Source: Notospermus geniculatus (taxonomy: Eukaryota > Nemertea > Pilidiophora > Heteronemertea > Lineidae). Taken from it: 64,000 nucleotides of DNA. The stretch is from assembly GCA_002633025.1 (NCBI GenBank), contig NMRB01000020.1, forward strand, positions 823,665-887,664, given 5' to 3'. Shown in pieces: positions 40,029-52,455 of the stretch. Each line of letters begins with the position of its first letter. Within the stretch, counting starts at the first letter, position 1. Under the pieces are notes generated by a model. That model did no database searches. It was not told the origin of the DNA and worked only from the letters and a program-made list of their open reading frames with translations. Position numbers and translations under genes: made by a program.

Positions 40029-43000
40029 TCAAGAGTTCTGGTCTGGTAGCATATTGAGGTTGATAAGATGTCGCATTGTTGGGCGGCCGTGTGGGCAATT
40101 CCATGGTTGGTCGATCTCTCCCATATGGCAGACAAGCTGGAAATTAAATATAGAGTTACAGTATGCTTTCTTGCTCCATGCATGTAGTACATGTAGATGT
40201 ATGACACATGTAGGTGCATATGTCATACAAGTGCTTGTGATGTCATCAAGTGCCAGTGATGCACAAATACTTGAGGTACATTGTCAGTAATGTGGTCGTG
40301 TGCCAGTCCTGTGTGATGGTACAAGACTAAGCCGACTGAGACCAAGGAAGACTGTTGCCATTACCTTTTTCATCTCCGACTTATTCAAAGCAGTCCCAAT
40401 CATGATTGACTTCCGACAGGCTCGAGAGGCAAACATCTGCCGAACACGTGAAGGCCGACACATTGCACCCTGAAATAAAAAGTGATTGAATGGAAACTTA
40501 AGTCGGTTGAAGTTTTTATGATCTTGGAGTTATCTATTGGTATTTCATTTGGTCTCGGGTCAGTTATACATGTCGAATTCAAGGTTGTAGAAACAAACTC
40601 ATACATGTAGCTACTCACAGGAGAATCACTCAGCATGAACACCATTTCTTCAATATCTGGAAGACAAAATGCACTATTTACACAAAAAGTATTGAAAATG
40701 GACAACTGTCTTCTCCCAGGATATAAAATGAACATTGTATGCATAATGCATTAGACCATGCATCAATGGGTCCTTCATTTTGTTGGTATCCAGAGATGGG
40801 TACTCACCTGACTTTCCAAACATCCAATTCTTACTGACAGGAGTAGCCACCAGGCTGATTTTCTCAGTTGGAGGGGCATCGTCTTTGATTATGAAATCAA
40901 AACCATTCTTTTTAAAGATCGCCAAGTTGTCCATGATGACGGATTCATTCACAGCAGTCAACTCAAGCTTGAGAGGCCTGGAACAGGAAGGTATAGGCCC
41001 ATGTACATACAATGTATATGAGATGGGGATGTTTTCTACAAACTTGGGTCAATTACAAGAAGCTTTTCAAAGGGTTATGTTGATATCTGCCGAACAGTCA
41101 GAAGTGTAAGTGACACAACTATGGAAAACACCTACTGGATCATCTTCTGTCCCTCCAATACGGTTGTACGTTGCAATGTTTCAAAATTGAATTTTTCATC
41201 CGTGGCATGCTGGTCTATTATGAACAGATCTTGGTCAAGTTTGGTCAGAATGAAACCAAGGTTGAACTGAAATGATATGAAGACAGGGTCACCTGGTGGA
41301 GGTGGTAAACTTTTGAGGGCTTTGGTTATCCGGAAATAGAATCAGATCCTTGTGTGTGGATGGTTCGTTAATCAAAAGGCTGTACATGTACCAATACAGA
41401 AACTTTGCAAGTGAAATAGACACCAGTTGAAAGAGACATACCTGTCCGAGAATTTCCATCTTGGAGAACATGTCTTTGCTACAACAACAAATGAAGAGTA
41501 TGACACAAGATTGAGAGAATGATTTTGCAACACCTGACAGTGCTCAAAATCAATGCCAAATTAGCCAATCGTTATGAAATCACAATACTTGTACATTCTA
41601 TCATAGCTTACATAAGTGTATGGATCAAAAGGGTCTTCTTTGAAAAACTTCTAAGGGGTAGGAAATAGTCTCACCTTATTTCTTTTTGGAGTTCCTCCTC
41701 TGCCTGTGTATTGCTGCTTGGTGCAATGGGAGCTCGGAAGTTACGGTACATCAGGCCAGGCTTGTCTCCTGTACCTGAAAATTGTAACACAATACACATG
41801 TAGTACAATACATGTAAATCTATCAAACTAAAAATCTAGGATAGGATCAACTTTCTAAACACAAGTGTGATGCCGAAAGGAAAGGAACACTACCAACCTT
41901 GTAACTTCTTCATGACCATTTTCCTCTTCAGTGAATCCATTGAGAAAGGCAAAGTAACCGATTTTCTACAAACTGTCTCCTTTTTGTCCTAGAAAATGAC
42001 AGCAATAGAACAGTTCTCATGTCAAGGGAAAAACAGGCCAAATCTGATTCTGATGTAAATGCGTGCACCTATTTTGTTAGTACATTTACGTTCACATGAA
42101 CTCGTACTTTAGAGGGCCCAGGAACATGCGAAAGAGGTCTTGCACATACATTCTGGAATGACAAGATGTACCAGTAATCATGACAAGTGTAACACTTACA
42201 TATTCTGTGAATGTAATTTGGCAGTCTTCACTCTCCTCAAATGATTTCTCATCTCCATGAACTGGCACATCCTCTTCCAAAGTCACAGAGGACAATTCTG
42301 GGGAACTTACAGCTGCAGACAACACCCTCGGTGACACCAATGGTGATGTGGGCTTTCCCTCCTCTGAACACATCATGTTTGCTTCTTTGAAATCAACGTC
42401 ATTAACGTCTAAAGTTCTAGAAGAATCCGTATGAGAATCATGTTCCTCATCAACAGAACCATATGGTTGAGACTCCACTTTTTTGTTGGACAACGTTTTG
42501 TTGGATTCGGCTAATTCACGCTTTCCAGACAACTCACTAGGAAATCCAGCCCTTTCTCTCCCATCAGCACCATTAATTTCTAATAAATCACTAGTCCTAG
42601 GGCCCCTGTCCACATCAACTTCGCCGAATGAAACACCCGATGAGTTACTGACATCAGGACTTAGAAATAAAGTCATATTCTCTGAATCGTGAGATTTGGG
42701 AACTAATGGTTCGTGTTTTCTTGGTTGTCCTGAGAGTTCCTCTTCACTATCACATTCATCTCCTTGGTCTGGACTTTTTGACTGATAACCTGAAAAAGAA
42801 ATTCATTGTTGACAGAGCATGTATTTCATCCATGGCAGCTCCCTTTAACTGATGGCCCCACGTACGACCTTACAAACCAGTTCATCGTTAGATATTTTAC
42901 CACCTACAAAGGTCCTGGGAACTTACCCTGCTTCAGACTACATGTATGTTCAATGAAAACACAGCCGGAGTCATCAGTTGTAGTGCTCTGTGAAGAACTA

Positions 43001-46000
43001 GTGGAAGTGCTCTCTGGCGTGTCTAGATATGCCTCACTCTTCTGCAGTGAAGTGAAGAATGTATCAAGTTTCGGTTCTGAAACAAACAAATAAATGGTAC
43101 GTATAGTAGACAGGTAGTTGTGATGTTAATTTGCTTCCAGCTTGCTTCAAGTTTTTCGGTTTAGCCACTGTCGTGTCAATACTCACGCTTAGACTTCTCT
43201 TTGTCTATGTTGCTCTTGAGTTCATCTCTTTCCCTTGCAAATGCACTTGAAAACGACCTCTTTAAGTTAGCGAGACTGCTTGATACAGATCCCCTCTGTT
43301 TGGAAGGAGAATGTTTTGATGATGATCTAAAAAGAAGTTATACACGCAGAGCTTTTTATTGGGCGCATCCTTCTTTACACACAGGGTTAACTATGTACCA
43401 GGGTTTGTACACATCCTGTCTCCCAATTTTCCATGACATTTCCAGGAATTTCCAGGGCAGGAATGGCAAAATTCCAGGACACTCTGCAGCACGGAAAGCA
43501 CAAAATTTCAAGATATACCGTAGAGTCGGTTCTATAACATCAATGCATTATATGCTGAAGTGCCGCACCCAGTTCATTACGATGCCCGGTTTCCCACCTG
43601 CATTGATCGACCAATGGCGCACAGGAGGCGGCCTGGTCAATTCCTCGAATAAGAAGACATGAGGTGGTGGGATATCACTATGCCTATGTTGACAGTCAAA
43701 TGCCGCCGTATACATGGTGAAATGGATCCCCATTCCATGAAACAACAATCCGTAATAGTGCCTAGTACTGACGGCCTATTCAAATCCCCGTCACGAATGT
43801 CAGTCTTGACCAACATGTGACCAGTACTTAGTAAAATGGGTGTTGCTAATCTTGAATTTTGGATTGATGTTATAGAACCGACTCTACGGTATGTACTCTC
43901 CTATACTGACTCTCCATGAAATTGGTGTCAGCGACCTGGGAGTGGGGATTAAAGGAGTTAGACGCCGAAGTTGTAAACACTCACTCACTGGTTCTCTATC
44001 CACAGACGCCTGCGGTGCTGCCACCTATTGTCGGTGATATGTACTGACGTGAATATCGTGAGTGAGTTGCATCGGACCGGGAACCAGTCTAACGATCACG
44101 GGTGCTGCCACCTGCACGAAGGAATAAAACTAGTTTGCCGACCATATTTGTAAACAAACCAGCTTGTTTACAACTTCGGTGTCTAACTCCTTTAAGCACA
44201 TCTTGACAAAGAATTACTTTTGACAGTTTTTTTCTTTATTGAAATAAAAGCGGCTCGATTTTCCATGACAATTCCAGGACATCTTGGTAATTTTTGCGGA
44301 TTTTCAAGGATTTCCAGGCCTGGATTTTGTTAACTCAAAATTCCACGACATTCCAGGTTTTCCAGGATGCGTACGAACCCTGATGTACATCAAGTCAAAT
44401 CAGAATGATTAATTGGGCATCTGATACGAGGTGATCATTCTCTAGTCCTGTTTCTCATGAACAACTGTGACAGGTAAAACTAGACAAATGTTCACCGCTC
44501 AATATTTAATCTTTGAATCAAGCACTGACTTACACAACACTGTCACTCATACGACGGAACTTGGACAATGTGTCACACTGCAGACCTACAGATCCTTGTC
44601 CTTGGTTCATATCATAGGTTGATGAGAGAGGCTCGAACATAGATATCAACGATGACTGGATGAGAAAATAAAAACTCCTCAATCATAAAATGGCTAAATG
44701 ATAGAGAAATCATGATGAAACAGATGAAATGGTTGGAAATGATGATGCTAGACTCAGGTCAAACTAAAAAACTTAAATGAAACATAATCGTACTTCTTCG
44801 ATATAGACATGATAGAAGGATGAACATTGTAAACTACTAGTAGTCTATGCTGAAAATAAGGTGTTTTACCTTGATTATGGCCAAGAGGAGTTTTTCATTC
44901 TCAACAAATACCTGTCTCTTATCAGGGGTAACATTGACATCAACAGATTCTGTAAAGAGAGTGAACATTTTGAGAAGAAAACCACACCAGTGGAGTTCAG
45001 GCATACACGAGTGCATCCAAAAGTCGACATGAAAATTGAAATCTTCTCAGAAGCAACAAAGTTTTTCCTTGGATGTGTCTCAAGCAGGAGAATATTTAAA
45101 GAATGAACATACCTTTCGACAGGCATATGTTGAGTATCACAAATGGATATTGGTGTCGGTTATACATGTGGTAAACTTCACTGATAGTGCGACTGACCTG
45201 GAATGAAAAAAAAAATTACGATCAAATTATGGTTGACATGACCTCCTAGCAGGTGACTACTACCAGAAATTCACCCTGAAGGCATACTCGATTGACCGAG
45301 GTTGGAATTCATATGAGCGGGGAAGCGTCTAGTTGCTGTACCTTTGTCAAATCACATGGGCGACTGTTCACAAAGATAAACTGGCGATCGGTTGTACTTC
45401 TGCCCTTTCCATGCTCACAGCTGGACACAAATCCGACTATCCTGAAAATAAAGTCAACAAACTTTCATAAATGCATGGAAGAGTATTGCATTTTTGATTA
45501 ACTAATCGTAACACTGATTGAACATAACAGAAGAAGCAAGAGAGCGATATGAAATCAGTCAGGAACAATAAATCAAAACTTACTGAAATGGACAATTTTG
45601 CTGCTGATCAGCAGAGACAGTAATGCCAAGTTCAGAGCATACTTCTTCTTTAGGTTTTAACTGCCTGAATTCAATTATTGTTGAATGCTGAAATGGAATA
45701 AATGCATGAGACTACAAAGCTTTGGTACAACCATTACTTGCAGTGTTGGCTCATAAAGATTCTAAAAAGACATGTGTTGCATATGACTACAACAGGTTTT
45801 AGAAGTAACAATCAATATCACCTAATATTCATAGTCATCAACATAATCAGTGGCAACTTCATACTTACCTGTTTTGGTCCAAAGATATTGGTAATGTTTT
45901 CTTTCACAAGTTTATTTCCATTTACACTTGCAATGGTAGTCTTTTTCCTGCGAGAAGAACAAACAATATATGTGAAAAGAGCAGCTAACACAATCAAGTC

Positions 46001-47321
46001 ATTTCACATAAAGCATAAAATAATTTCAAGTCAAACAATATTCAGTGGGCTGATGCAGTTACAGTTAGTGGCTGAGATTGCTTTCTAACTTACCCTTTTC
46101 CCACCTGATTTGTACAAGTAATTCTAACTCCAGTAGATATCAGGCAGTAAGCAGTCAGGACCTGGACCATCTTGGCAAATTCTTTCTTCAGGTTTCTTTG
46201 GAACTCTTTATAGCGAACTGGCAAAGTGCTGAAGAGATTCTGAACAGTCACTGTTGTCCCTTTCTAGAATGGAAAGGGAATGAGATCGTAAATAGTGGTT
46301 AATATTGATTATTAGGCAATATCTGTAGTAATTTATTTGAAACCATACTCAGATTTTCAGAAATGAATGCATGTAGGCTTACCTGTCTAGCACAGGGGCC
46401 CTGAGATGTTATCTTTCCACTGTGGTCAAACTCAAGTTTGGTAGCATTTTTGGCTTTGATGTGGCATGTCACCACAGAAACACCACTGAAAAGAAAATAA
46501 TATCACTCCTGATGATTGGAAAGCAAGGTCTTTATCATAGGCATGCCATCTAAACTACATTGCTCTTTGAATTGTTCAGATCAAGCACGATGATGGACAA
46601 ACAGAATGAAGAATTCAAAAACAAGTACTTCAGGCAAGACAACATCATTACCTGACAGCACAGAGAGAACTCAGTGCTTCTCCTCTAAAACCAAAGGTGT
46701 CAACACCAACCAAGTCAGAGAAGTCCTTCAATTTAGAGGTATGGTGCTTCAGAGCTGAAAAAAGAGACAGCATCAACAGAGCGTTTTTGGTTACTTGTCA
46801 ATTTTAGAAACAAACCTGAAAGGCAAGAATATAGAGGTTAGGCCTATCTAGGTTTTGTTATTCCCAACATTTTACCTAAGATGTCACATCCTTCTGCTTT
46901 TGAACCTAAGAATCTTTACTGTTCAAACAAGCAATTCGCACATACTTAGACCTTGGAAGTTGCATTCTTCCACACCACTTCCATTGTCCACCACTTCAAT
47001 AACCTCGCTTCCATGTTCCTTCAACTTGACTTCTGGAAAGGACAGAAAAAAATACACTGGCTTGTTGTGGTCAGTGAGGTAAACTAGGTGAATGCAGACT
47101 GTGCATTTCAATTGATGAGTTCAAAATCACTGCTAAAAAACTTAAATCCTTTGCAGTTTTGGTTTACCTATATTGGTAGCACCAGCATCAATGCTGTTCT
47201 CAATGAGCTCCTTGACAGCAGTGGCAAGGTTGAGTATGACTTGTCCTGAGCAAATGCGATGCACTGAAGTTCTATCAATTGCCCTTATTGCTCCACAATT
47301 CGATGAATTTTGAAGGTCCAT
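40029..47321 (-). CDS. PMS2: PMS2 mismatch-repair endonuclease, copy B, complete
   Basis: Twenty-two exons join in frame to 939 residues (human 862): 47168-47321, 46946-47032, 46652-46754, 46383-46485, 46094-46263, 45869-45947, 45584-45660, 45342-45441, 45113-45197, 44870-44949, 44534-44655, 43187-43326, 42927-43076, 42200-42789, 41898-41988, 41675-41774, 41442-41478, 41136-41266, 40808-40977, 40619-40656, 40365-40469 and 40029-40136. GHKL ATPase motifs: ELIEN with the catalytic Glu at 41, DNGSGV at 67-72, TFGFRGEAL at about 100-108. Endonuclease motifs: [12 protein letters not shown] at 774-785, ACR at 886-888, CPHGRP at 918-923. The extra length is in the acidic Ser/Thr-rich linker, mainly the 590-base exon. 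Exon 45584 uses the second AG of a ttcaggcag acceptor; the first would give a stop. Compared with copy A, the linker exon is 12 bases shorter and exon 41675 is 3 bases shorter, both in frame. Confidence 0.95.
43516..43891. mobile_element. Nested TA-flanked fold-back element
   Basis: Arms taccgtagagtcggttcta.. and the inverted ..tagaaccgactctacggta, with TA at both borders, as in Tc1/mariner-type miniature elements. Confidence 0.7.
43949..44195. mobile_element. Nested TTAA-flanked fold-back element
   Basis: Arms ttaaaggagttagacgccga and the inverted counterpart ending ctaactcctttaa. TTAA at both borders suggests a piggyBac-type insertion. Confidence 0.7.
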
Positions 47322-48203
47322 GGCAGTTGCATCAGGCAGAAATCCTCAGGAAGAATCCAATCTGTCTCTGGAAAGTAATAAGCGAATGTTACAAGAAGCA
47401 GTGGAGTAAGCTAAGCCAAACATAACAAGTGGTCAGACTATTTTAAAATGTCCCTCTATAGCATGCAAATACCGAGTGATCAAGGGCGGCATTTTTGCAT
47501 TATCCCCCACCACCCTAAAACTCTTAGACCTAACCCTAACAATAGCCCTCATATAGCATGCAAAGACCGAGTGATCAAGGGCTCTTATTCATGATTTCAT
47601 TGCTTCCACGACGTAACTCCGACAGTGTCCGCCATTGCTGACGACGTCGCCGTAATGAATGACGCAAAGGTGGTGGGCAAAATTCATTGCTTTGCTGAAG
47701 AAAGCTGGTGGGCAAAACGCGCAACGTCACAGAACGACGTAGGCGTTCTGTGGATACGATGAATTAGGCCTAGGCTAGGCTAGACACAGTTGGCCAAGAG
47801 CATACCATTGCATGATTAGGGCCTAATAAATTGATCCTCTCTGCTGATGGCCTGAATGACTCATAGTGCCTCAGGCTACAGTGCCTAGCTAAGTGGGGTT
47901 AGACCTTTGTTNATTGCAAAAATTTTGAATCTCAAAACTTGGAAAGTTTGTTTACTGAATACAGCGCCACCTTACGGACACTTATATCAGTGCTTGGATG
48001 TAACACAAAAGTTGCCACATCTTGTGTAAAATTAAAATTATCCTCCCATTCAGCATCATATCTGTAAATATTCAACACTATGTATACTCTTGATATTTTA
48101 ATACTTCTCAATTGTTTTGTACAATGCCTAAATCCCACAATTGTCACTGTACTTTGACAATTTATTTTGTAACAACACGCACTAACAATACACAGAAAAG
48201 AGC
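47322..48203. promoter_or_regulatory. Head-to-head PMS2/TYW3 spacer, copy B
   Basis: 0.88 kb between the PMS2 and TYW3 starts. The direct repeats seen in copy A are present at about 47452-47487 (shortened) and 47546-47583. An extra block at about 47586-47760, rich in gacgt/acgtc motifs and with a repeated gtgggcaaa, is absent from copy A. A single N at 47912 replaces the C and (AC) tract of copy A. Shared promoter is inferred. Confidence 0.5.
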
Positions 48204-50671
48204 ATGTCAAGCTTCGGAAGCCAAAAAGACGCTTGCCTTTCGGCAGCAGATTTGAGCCGTAAAGGCAGTATTGACGCTCCTATTGTCGATTTAGTCCACT
48301 TCATCAATGAATGTTCTAACTACTTCACCACTAGTTCATGCTCGGGGAGGATTGTTCTCTTCGAAGAGGTGAATTTCACATGAGAAAATTTGTCTTCTGC
48401 GCGCGCGTCTCACTCAGTCGTCTGCGAGCGCCATCTCTCATACAGTCATGATACTAGCACGTGGTCGTGGTGGGGCGTTCCGCCCAAAATCACTGCGGCA
48501 TGAAAAAGGTAGGCCTACCGCAGTTCTTGAACATATCGACCTACTTGTTTGGGCGCAGCCTAGACTAGTCTATGTGACCCGGTCTGTGAAAACCCGGCCA
48601 AAGTTGCTGGGGAGTGACAGCCAGTGGTACCGTAGCATTAGGCCTAAGGATTTTTTTTCATGAGTCCATTTTTAGCTCACCTGGAGTGAGCTAATATGTC
48701 GTGGGTCTGCGTCCGTCGTCCGTCGTCGTCGTCCGTCGTCGTCCGTTAGCAGGGCACGTTTCGTAACCGCTGGAGCTATTGATCTGTGCGTTTTTTTCCT
48801 CATAGATCCTAAAAATTCATACAGCCATATTGACATGGACGTTTTTCAATTGCAAGAATGAAAAAATTAGGCGTCTTACGTTGCGTCCTGAATATCTCAG
48901 GAGGACGTTTTTGCAGGAAACTTTTTTTCTCAATTTGCGTCTGAAGTTGATTTCATGCGTCCAGGGACGCATGGACGCACCTTAACGCGATCCCTGACAG
49001 CATTGCATGCATATGGCCTATGTCAGGCCTTCGCCCTTGATCATACCTGCCCTCTTCTTAGGCCTAGGCCTAGTTGTATGTAGTTGCATGCACAATCGAT
49101 AAGTTGGCACTAACGGACCGTTGTTTTTTCATTGTGATGACACTCCGTATAACCTATTAGGCCTACTGGCATGGTGTTGCCAGGCTGGTCATTAGATCAA
49201 CTGTCTATTTGAGGGATAGTCCTACATGCATGAAATAGTGAGTGTATCAAAGCTTACCATTTTATTTTCAGAGCTCTCCAGTCCAGAAGAAAGGATGTAG
49301 GTGGCTGCTGGTTTCTCACGATGTTGTAAATTGTGATATACTTGTAAGTTGGTGAAAAAGCAATCTGATAATGAATGAATGTGTTGGGTGTCTTCATGTA
49401 TCAAGAGCTTTGGGAAGCATGTCCATGAGTGTGTATGTTGCTTGTATTCCCCATAGTACAATCCATATAGGCCTATTGAGTGACCTACCTGTTTACAATA
49501 ATATAATCACATGATTTGTTAAATGTTTTCCAGAAAAATAAACTTGCTGAAGAAATAAAGGGTGAAACACAGTGCTCAAGTTTGAACCATTTGTACTCCA
49601 TGTTCAGTGCCGGAGTTTGGAGGATGCACAAGCAGTGGTAATAATGTCAACAGGGGAGTGAATTCTTGTTGACAACCTTCTAAATCTTATGCAATGTGGT
49701 GATTAAGTACCTGACACCTGTTGGTAAATTGCTATTATTAGAGCATGAAGTGTTGATTGACTGTGAAATCTGAAGTAGCAGAATTCTGCTTTTCAAATTA
49801 ATGAAGTCTCTTGATATTATTTCAGCATGCTGTTGCAGTTGCATCTGGATTCAGAAACTCTGGAATATCTGTTGGTAAGAAAGGAAAAGTCATTGCAGTA
49901 AGTTTCTTTGTCATCTGGCCAAGATTTGTTTGTCCTCCCAAATCTATTTTGTCTCTACATTGTCTTTAGCTAATGGTTCATTTCATTAAAAAAGCCTTGT
50001 GAATTTTTTTTTCTTCAGGCCGTGAGAAGTACCCATTCTCTAGAAGTCCCACTTGCTGATAATGGTCGGCTGCTGGTTAGTGAAGAAGTAAGTTCATAAA
50101 CTCTTTGTGTAACTCTCTTACCAGTGAAAAAAATGTATTCCATACTAATGACTGAAGAAAGAATATCACAACCTTTATATTGTCTCACTATTATTTAGAT
50201 TCTTATGATATGCTGATAAATACGTTATTTTCTTTTCAGTATGTTGAATATATCACCAAAATTGCTAACCAAAAAATGGAAGAAAATATAAGGAGAATTG
50301 AGAGGTATTTGATTGTCTTCTCTTCTATAGATTAGAAACTTGCATGTTGGCCTACTTGATTGAATTGTCTTTTGATTTGTTTGATTATTGATGTGTGTTG
50401 TACTACTTTGATACAATGGTTTCAATGATTTTCCAGATTCTTTGTCAACCTGAAAACATCGCTTGTGGAAAGAGGAAAACAAGAACAAGAACCAAGACAG
50501 AAGAATCAAGGAGTAAAGAAAAAAGCATGGCACACAAGAAAAGAAGACACGAAGAAGGAAGAAACATCTAAGAGAGATAGGGTGGAGGAAGGTACAAGAG
50601 ATGCAGAGTTCGATTTTGATGATTTTGAATCTGTGAATAGTTTGTTCATGAAACAAGATGATATGGGTTAA
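48204..50671 (+). CDS. TYW3: TYW3, tRNA wybutosine-synthesis methyltransferase, with a 2-base frame anomaly
   Basis: Seven exons: 48204-48368, 49272-49343, 49534-49637, 49826-49897, 50019-50087, 50240-50304 and 50437-50671. Family blocks are clear: CLSAADLSRKGSID, TTSSCSGR, KFEPFVLHVQCRSLEDAQ, SGFRNSGISVGKKGK, AVRSTHSLEVPL and NQKMEEN. Exon 3 is 104 bases where 102 is needed: the frame of VSHDVV.. runs to GGTGAAACACAG and the frame of VLKFEPF resumes two bases later, as if one 'ca' were extra near 49569. Without it the protein would have 259 residues, the usual TYW3 length. No alternative acceptor rescues the frame. The C-terminus is basic then acidic (FDFDDFE). Exon 3 begins just before the end of the duplicated interval, so an assembly error is possible. 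Confidence 0.88.
48675..48990 (+). repeat. GTC-rich repeat in TYW3 intron 1, copy B only
   Basis: Begins with a small hairpin, agctcacctggagtgagct, followed by an irregular (cgtcgtc) tract and then 'cagggcacgtttcgtaaccg'. Copy A lacks it. The start resembles a transposon end but no right terminus was found. Confidence 0.4.
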
Positions 50672-51924
50672 AAGAAAAACAGAAATTACAAACAAAAATT
50701 TGTTTTCTTGTTTTGTTTTATATCCTATGTCTAGTTTCTTATTCTTGGCAATCTTGTTTAGTGGCATTGTTGTACTGTGTATTTGGTGTTGTCTCCTGTT
50801 ATAACTATTTATGATATCTTGGTTGATTACTCGTACTTTGATGATGATAACCATTTTCTCAGCTGTTGACAATTATTTTGTGTGCTACAGATACAGGAAA
50901 GGTTCACTGATTACACCATTGTCCGCTTGATATCGAGTTTCACTTTGCAGTATCGGTACCGGTATCATATAGAGATCTGCATTTGAGGATGTGGTTGTCA
51001 CTGTTAGTGTATGTTGTGAAACAGAGGGAGTTCATCTCCACCAGTCAAGTATTGCAAACATTAATGCCGTATGTTGGGACTTGAACTGCATGTGTTTACT
51101 GCTTATTGTAATAACGGTGATTACGGCAGTAATGGCTGAGTGACGAATGGTTTAATAGGCCTGGTGATCATGTGATGATGTTTTTTGCCTTCACTTCATT
51201 CCCGACTTCAATAGCCCACTTTAATCTCTCGTTCAGGTCATGAATGAGACGCGCACAATCCTATTTTACTAGTTGATAAATGGGCTACGAAGTGGTTCAG
51301 GCGCACCATCCCCATGACGAAATGGTCCGTAACAGTCGGTTAAGGGGCACCGTGACGAAATGTTCGCATTTAGATATTGATTGGCTTCCCAATAGCGCGT
51401 GACCTTCTTGTAATGCATGATCTCATAAAACATAAATTAATGTCAATACGCACGGATTTTGTTCTGTGAATTCCTGAGTCCAACGTAGGCCTAATGTGAC
51501 CTCGTTTCATTGAGGACACAATATTGATTGAGACGCTTAATAATTCAGGTGTTGAGTCGTTGTAATGAACCGAGAAGTTCACAGATGATCAGTTCTAACT
51601 ATTTAACTATTGCATGTATATGTGACGTATCTGTCAAATCTTTTCCGCGTGTACTTCCGAATCGGCGAATGGAAAATATTTTGGGGCAATGGAGGAGTCC
51701 TCATCGACAATGTCATGGTAAGTGGTAGGGAACGGTTGTCACTCCCATGGTTGTGTTCAGTCATAGGGCCTGCTGGTTATTATGGAGCCAGTAAGTGTTG
51801 TAGAATGTCGTCCCAGCCTCCAAGATTGCGACAATCGCACTTGTGGCAAAGTAGCACCTCTGTCATAAATGTGATATCAGCAGACACGAGCTTGAGACTC
51901 CTTTGATCGTCCTGATGATTCGTT
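50672..51924. other. Intergenic segment, no gene seen
   Basis: Between the TYW3 stop and the fold-back element. It holds the TYW3 3' untranslated region and short unsupported frames. No clear AATAAA, RNA gene or repeat family was recognised. Confidence 0.5.
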
Positions 51925-52352
51925 AAGGTTCCTACAGCGGGTCCATTGCGTCTTGAAGCAACTCGCGGCAGCTAGCTTTCCGGTGTAGCAGTAAAAAGTG
52001 TCCCCTGTACAAAGTGTCCACTTCTATTGTTGAATGACGGAATAAGCGGCATGCGTATAGAAACCAATTGTCAGAGATTATAATGTAACAATAGGATCTT
52101 TTGTTCCCCGGACAGTTTTTCCTAGGACATTCTTTCCCTTCACACTTGCGATTTAAACAACTCGGAGTGACTGATCAGTTGCCGATTTTGTCGACCTGAG
52201 CGCTTGCGTCTCCGAGCAACTGCCGGATCCGCTCCGAGCAACCGTTAGTTGCTCCGAGTTCCTCTCAAATGTCGACCTGCGCGTGGTAGTTTTTTATCTG
52301 CGACGGATCCGTCGAGTTGCTTCAAGACGTAATGTCGACCTGTGGGCACCTT
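51925..52352. mobile_element. Fold-back element ending about 100 bp before the nuclear receptor start
   Basis: Inverted arms aaggttcctacag..gcgtcttgaagcaactcg and cgagttgcttcaagacg..ctgtgggcacctt, with TTAA at both sides. The interior repeats ctccgagcaac several times. Non-coding. Its right end is about 100 bases from the receptor ATG at 52456. Confidence 0.65.
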
Positions 52353-52455
52353 TAATTAACGAATACGACAGGTTACGTTAACATGCCCCTCTTTCTTCTT
52401 CAGTGCCGAAGGAAAACGTGAAGAGAAAGTAGAAAGAAAAGCACACTGCGGAATA

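Larger units (their letters stand above)
43399..44382. mobile_element. hAT-like element in PMS2 intron, copy B only, carrying two nested elements
   Basis: Ends cagggtttgtac and gtacgaaccctg, with atgtac on both sides; copy A has no insertion here. The outer interior repeats ttccagg/ccagga motifs. Two complete fold-back elements lie inside (43516-43891 and 43949-44195). Confidence 0.75.
34040..49562. repeat. 15-kb duplicated interval, copy B
   Basis: Second version of 19222-34038, starting at the base after a single N. It lacks NUBP1 exons 1-3, has the complete PMS2, and passes without a break into the TYW3 3' exons. Copy-B-only insertions include a tRNA-derived SINE (38154-38426) and a nested hAT composite (43399-44382). 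Confidence 0.95.

Noticed and set aside
50225-50872. 215-residue minus-strand frame
   Set aside because: It is antisense to TYW3 exons 6-7 and the 3' region; the composition (Phe/Leu-rich) reflects the complementary Lys/Glu-rich exon.
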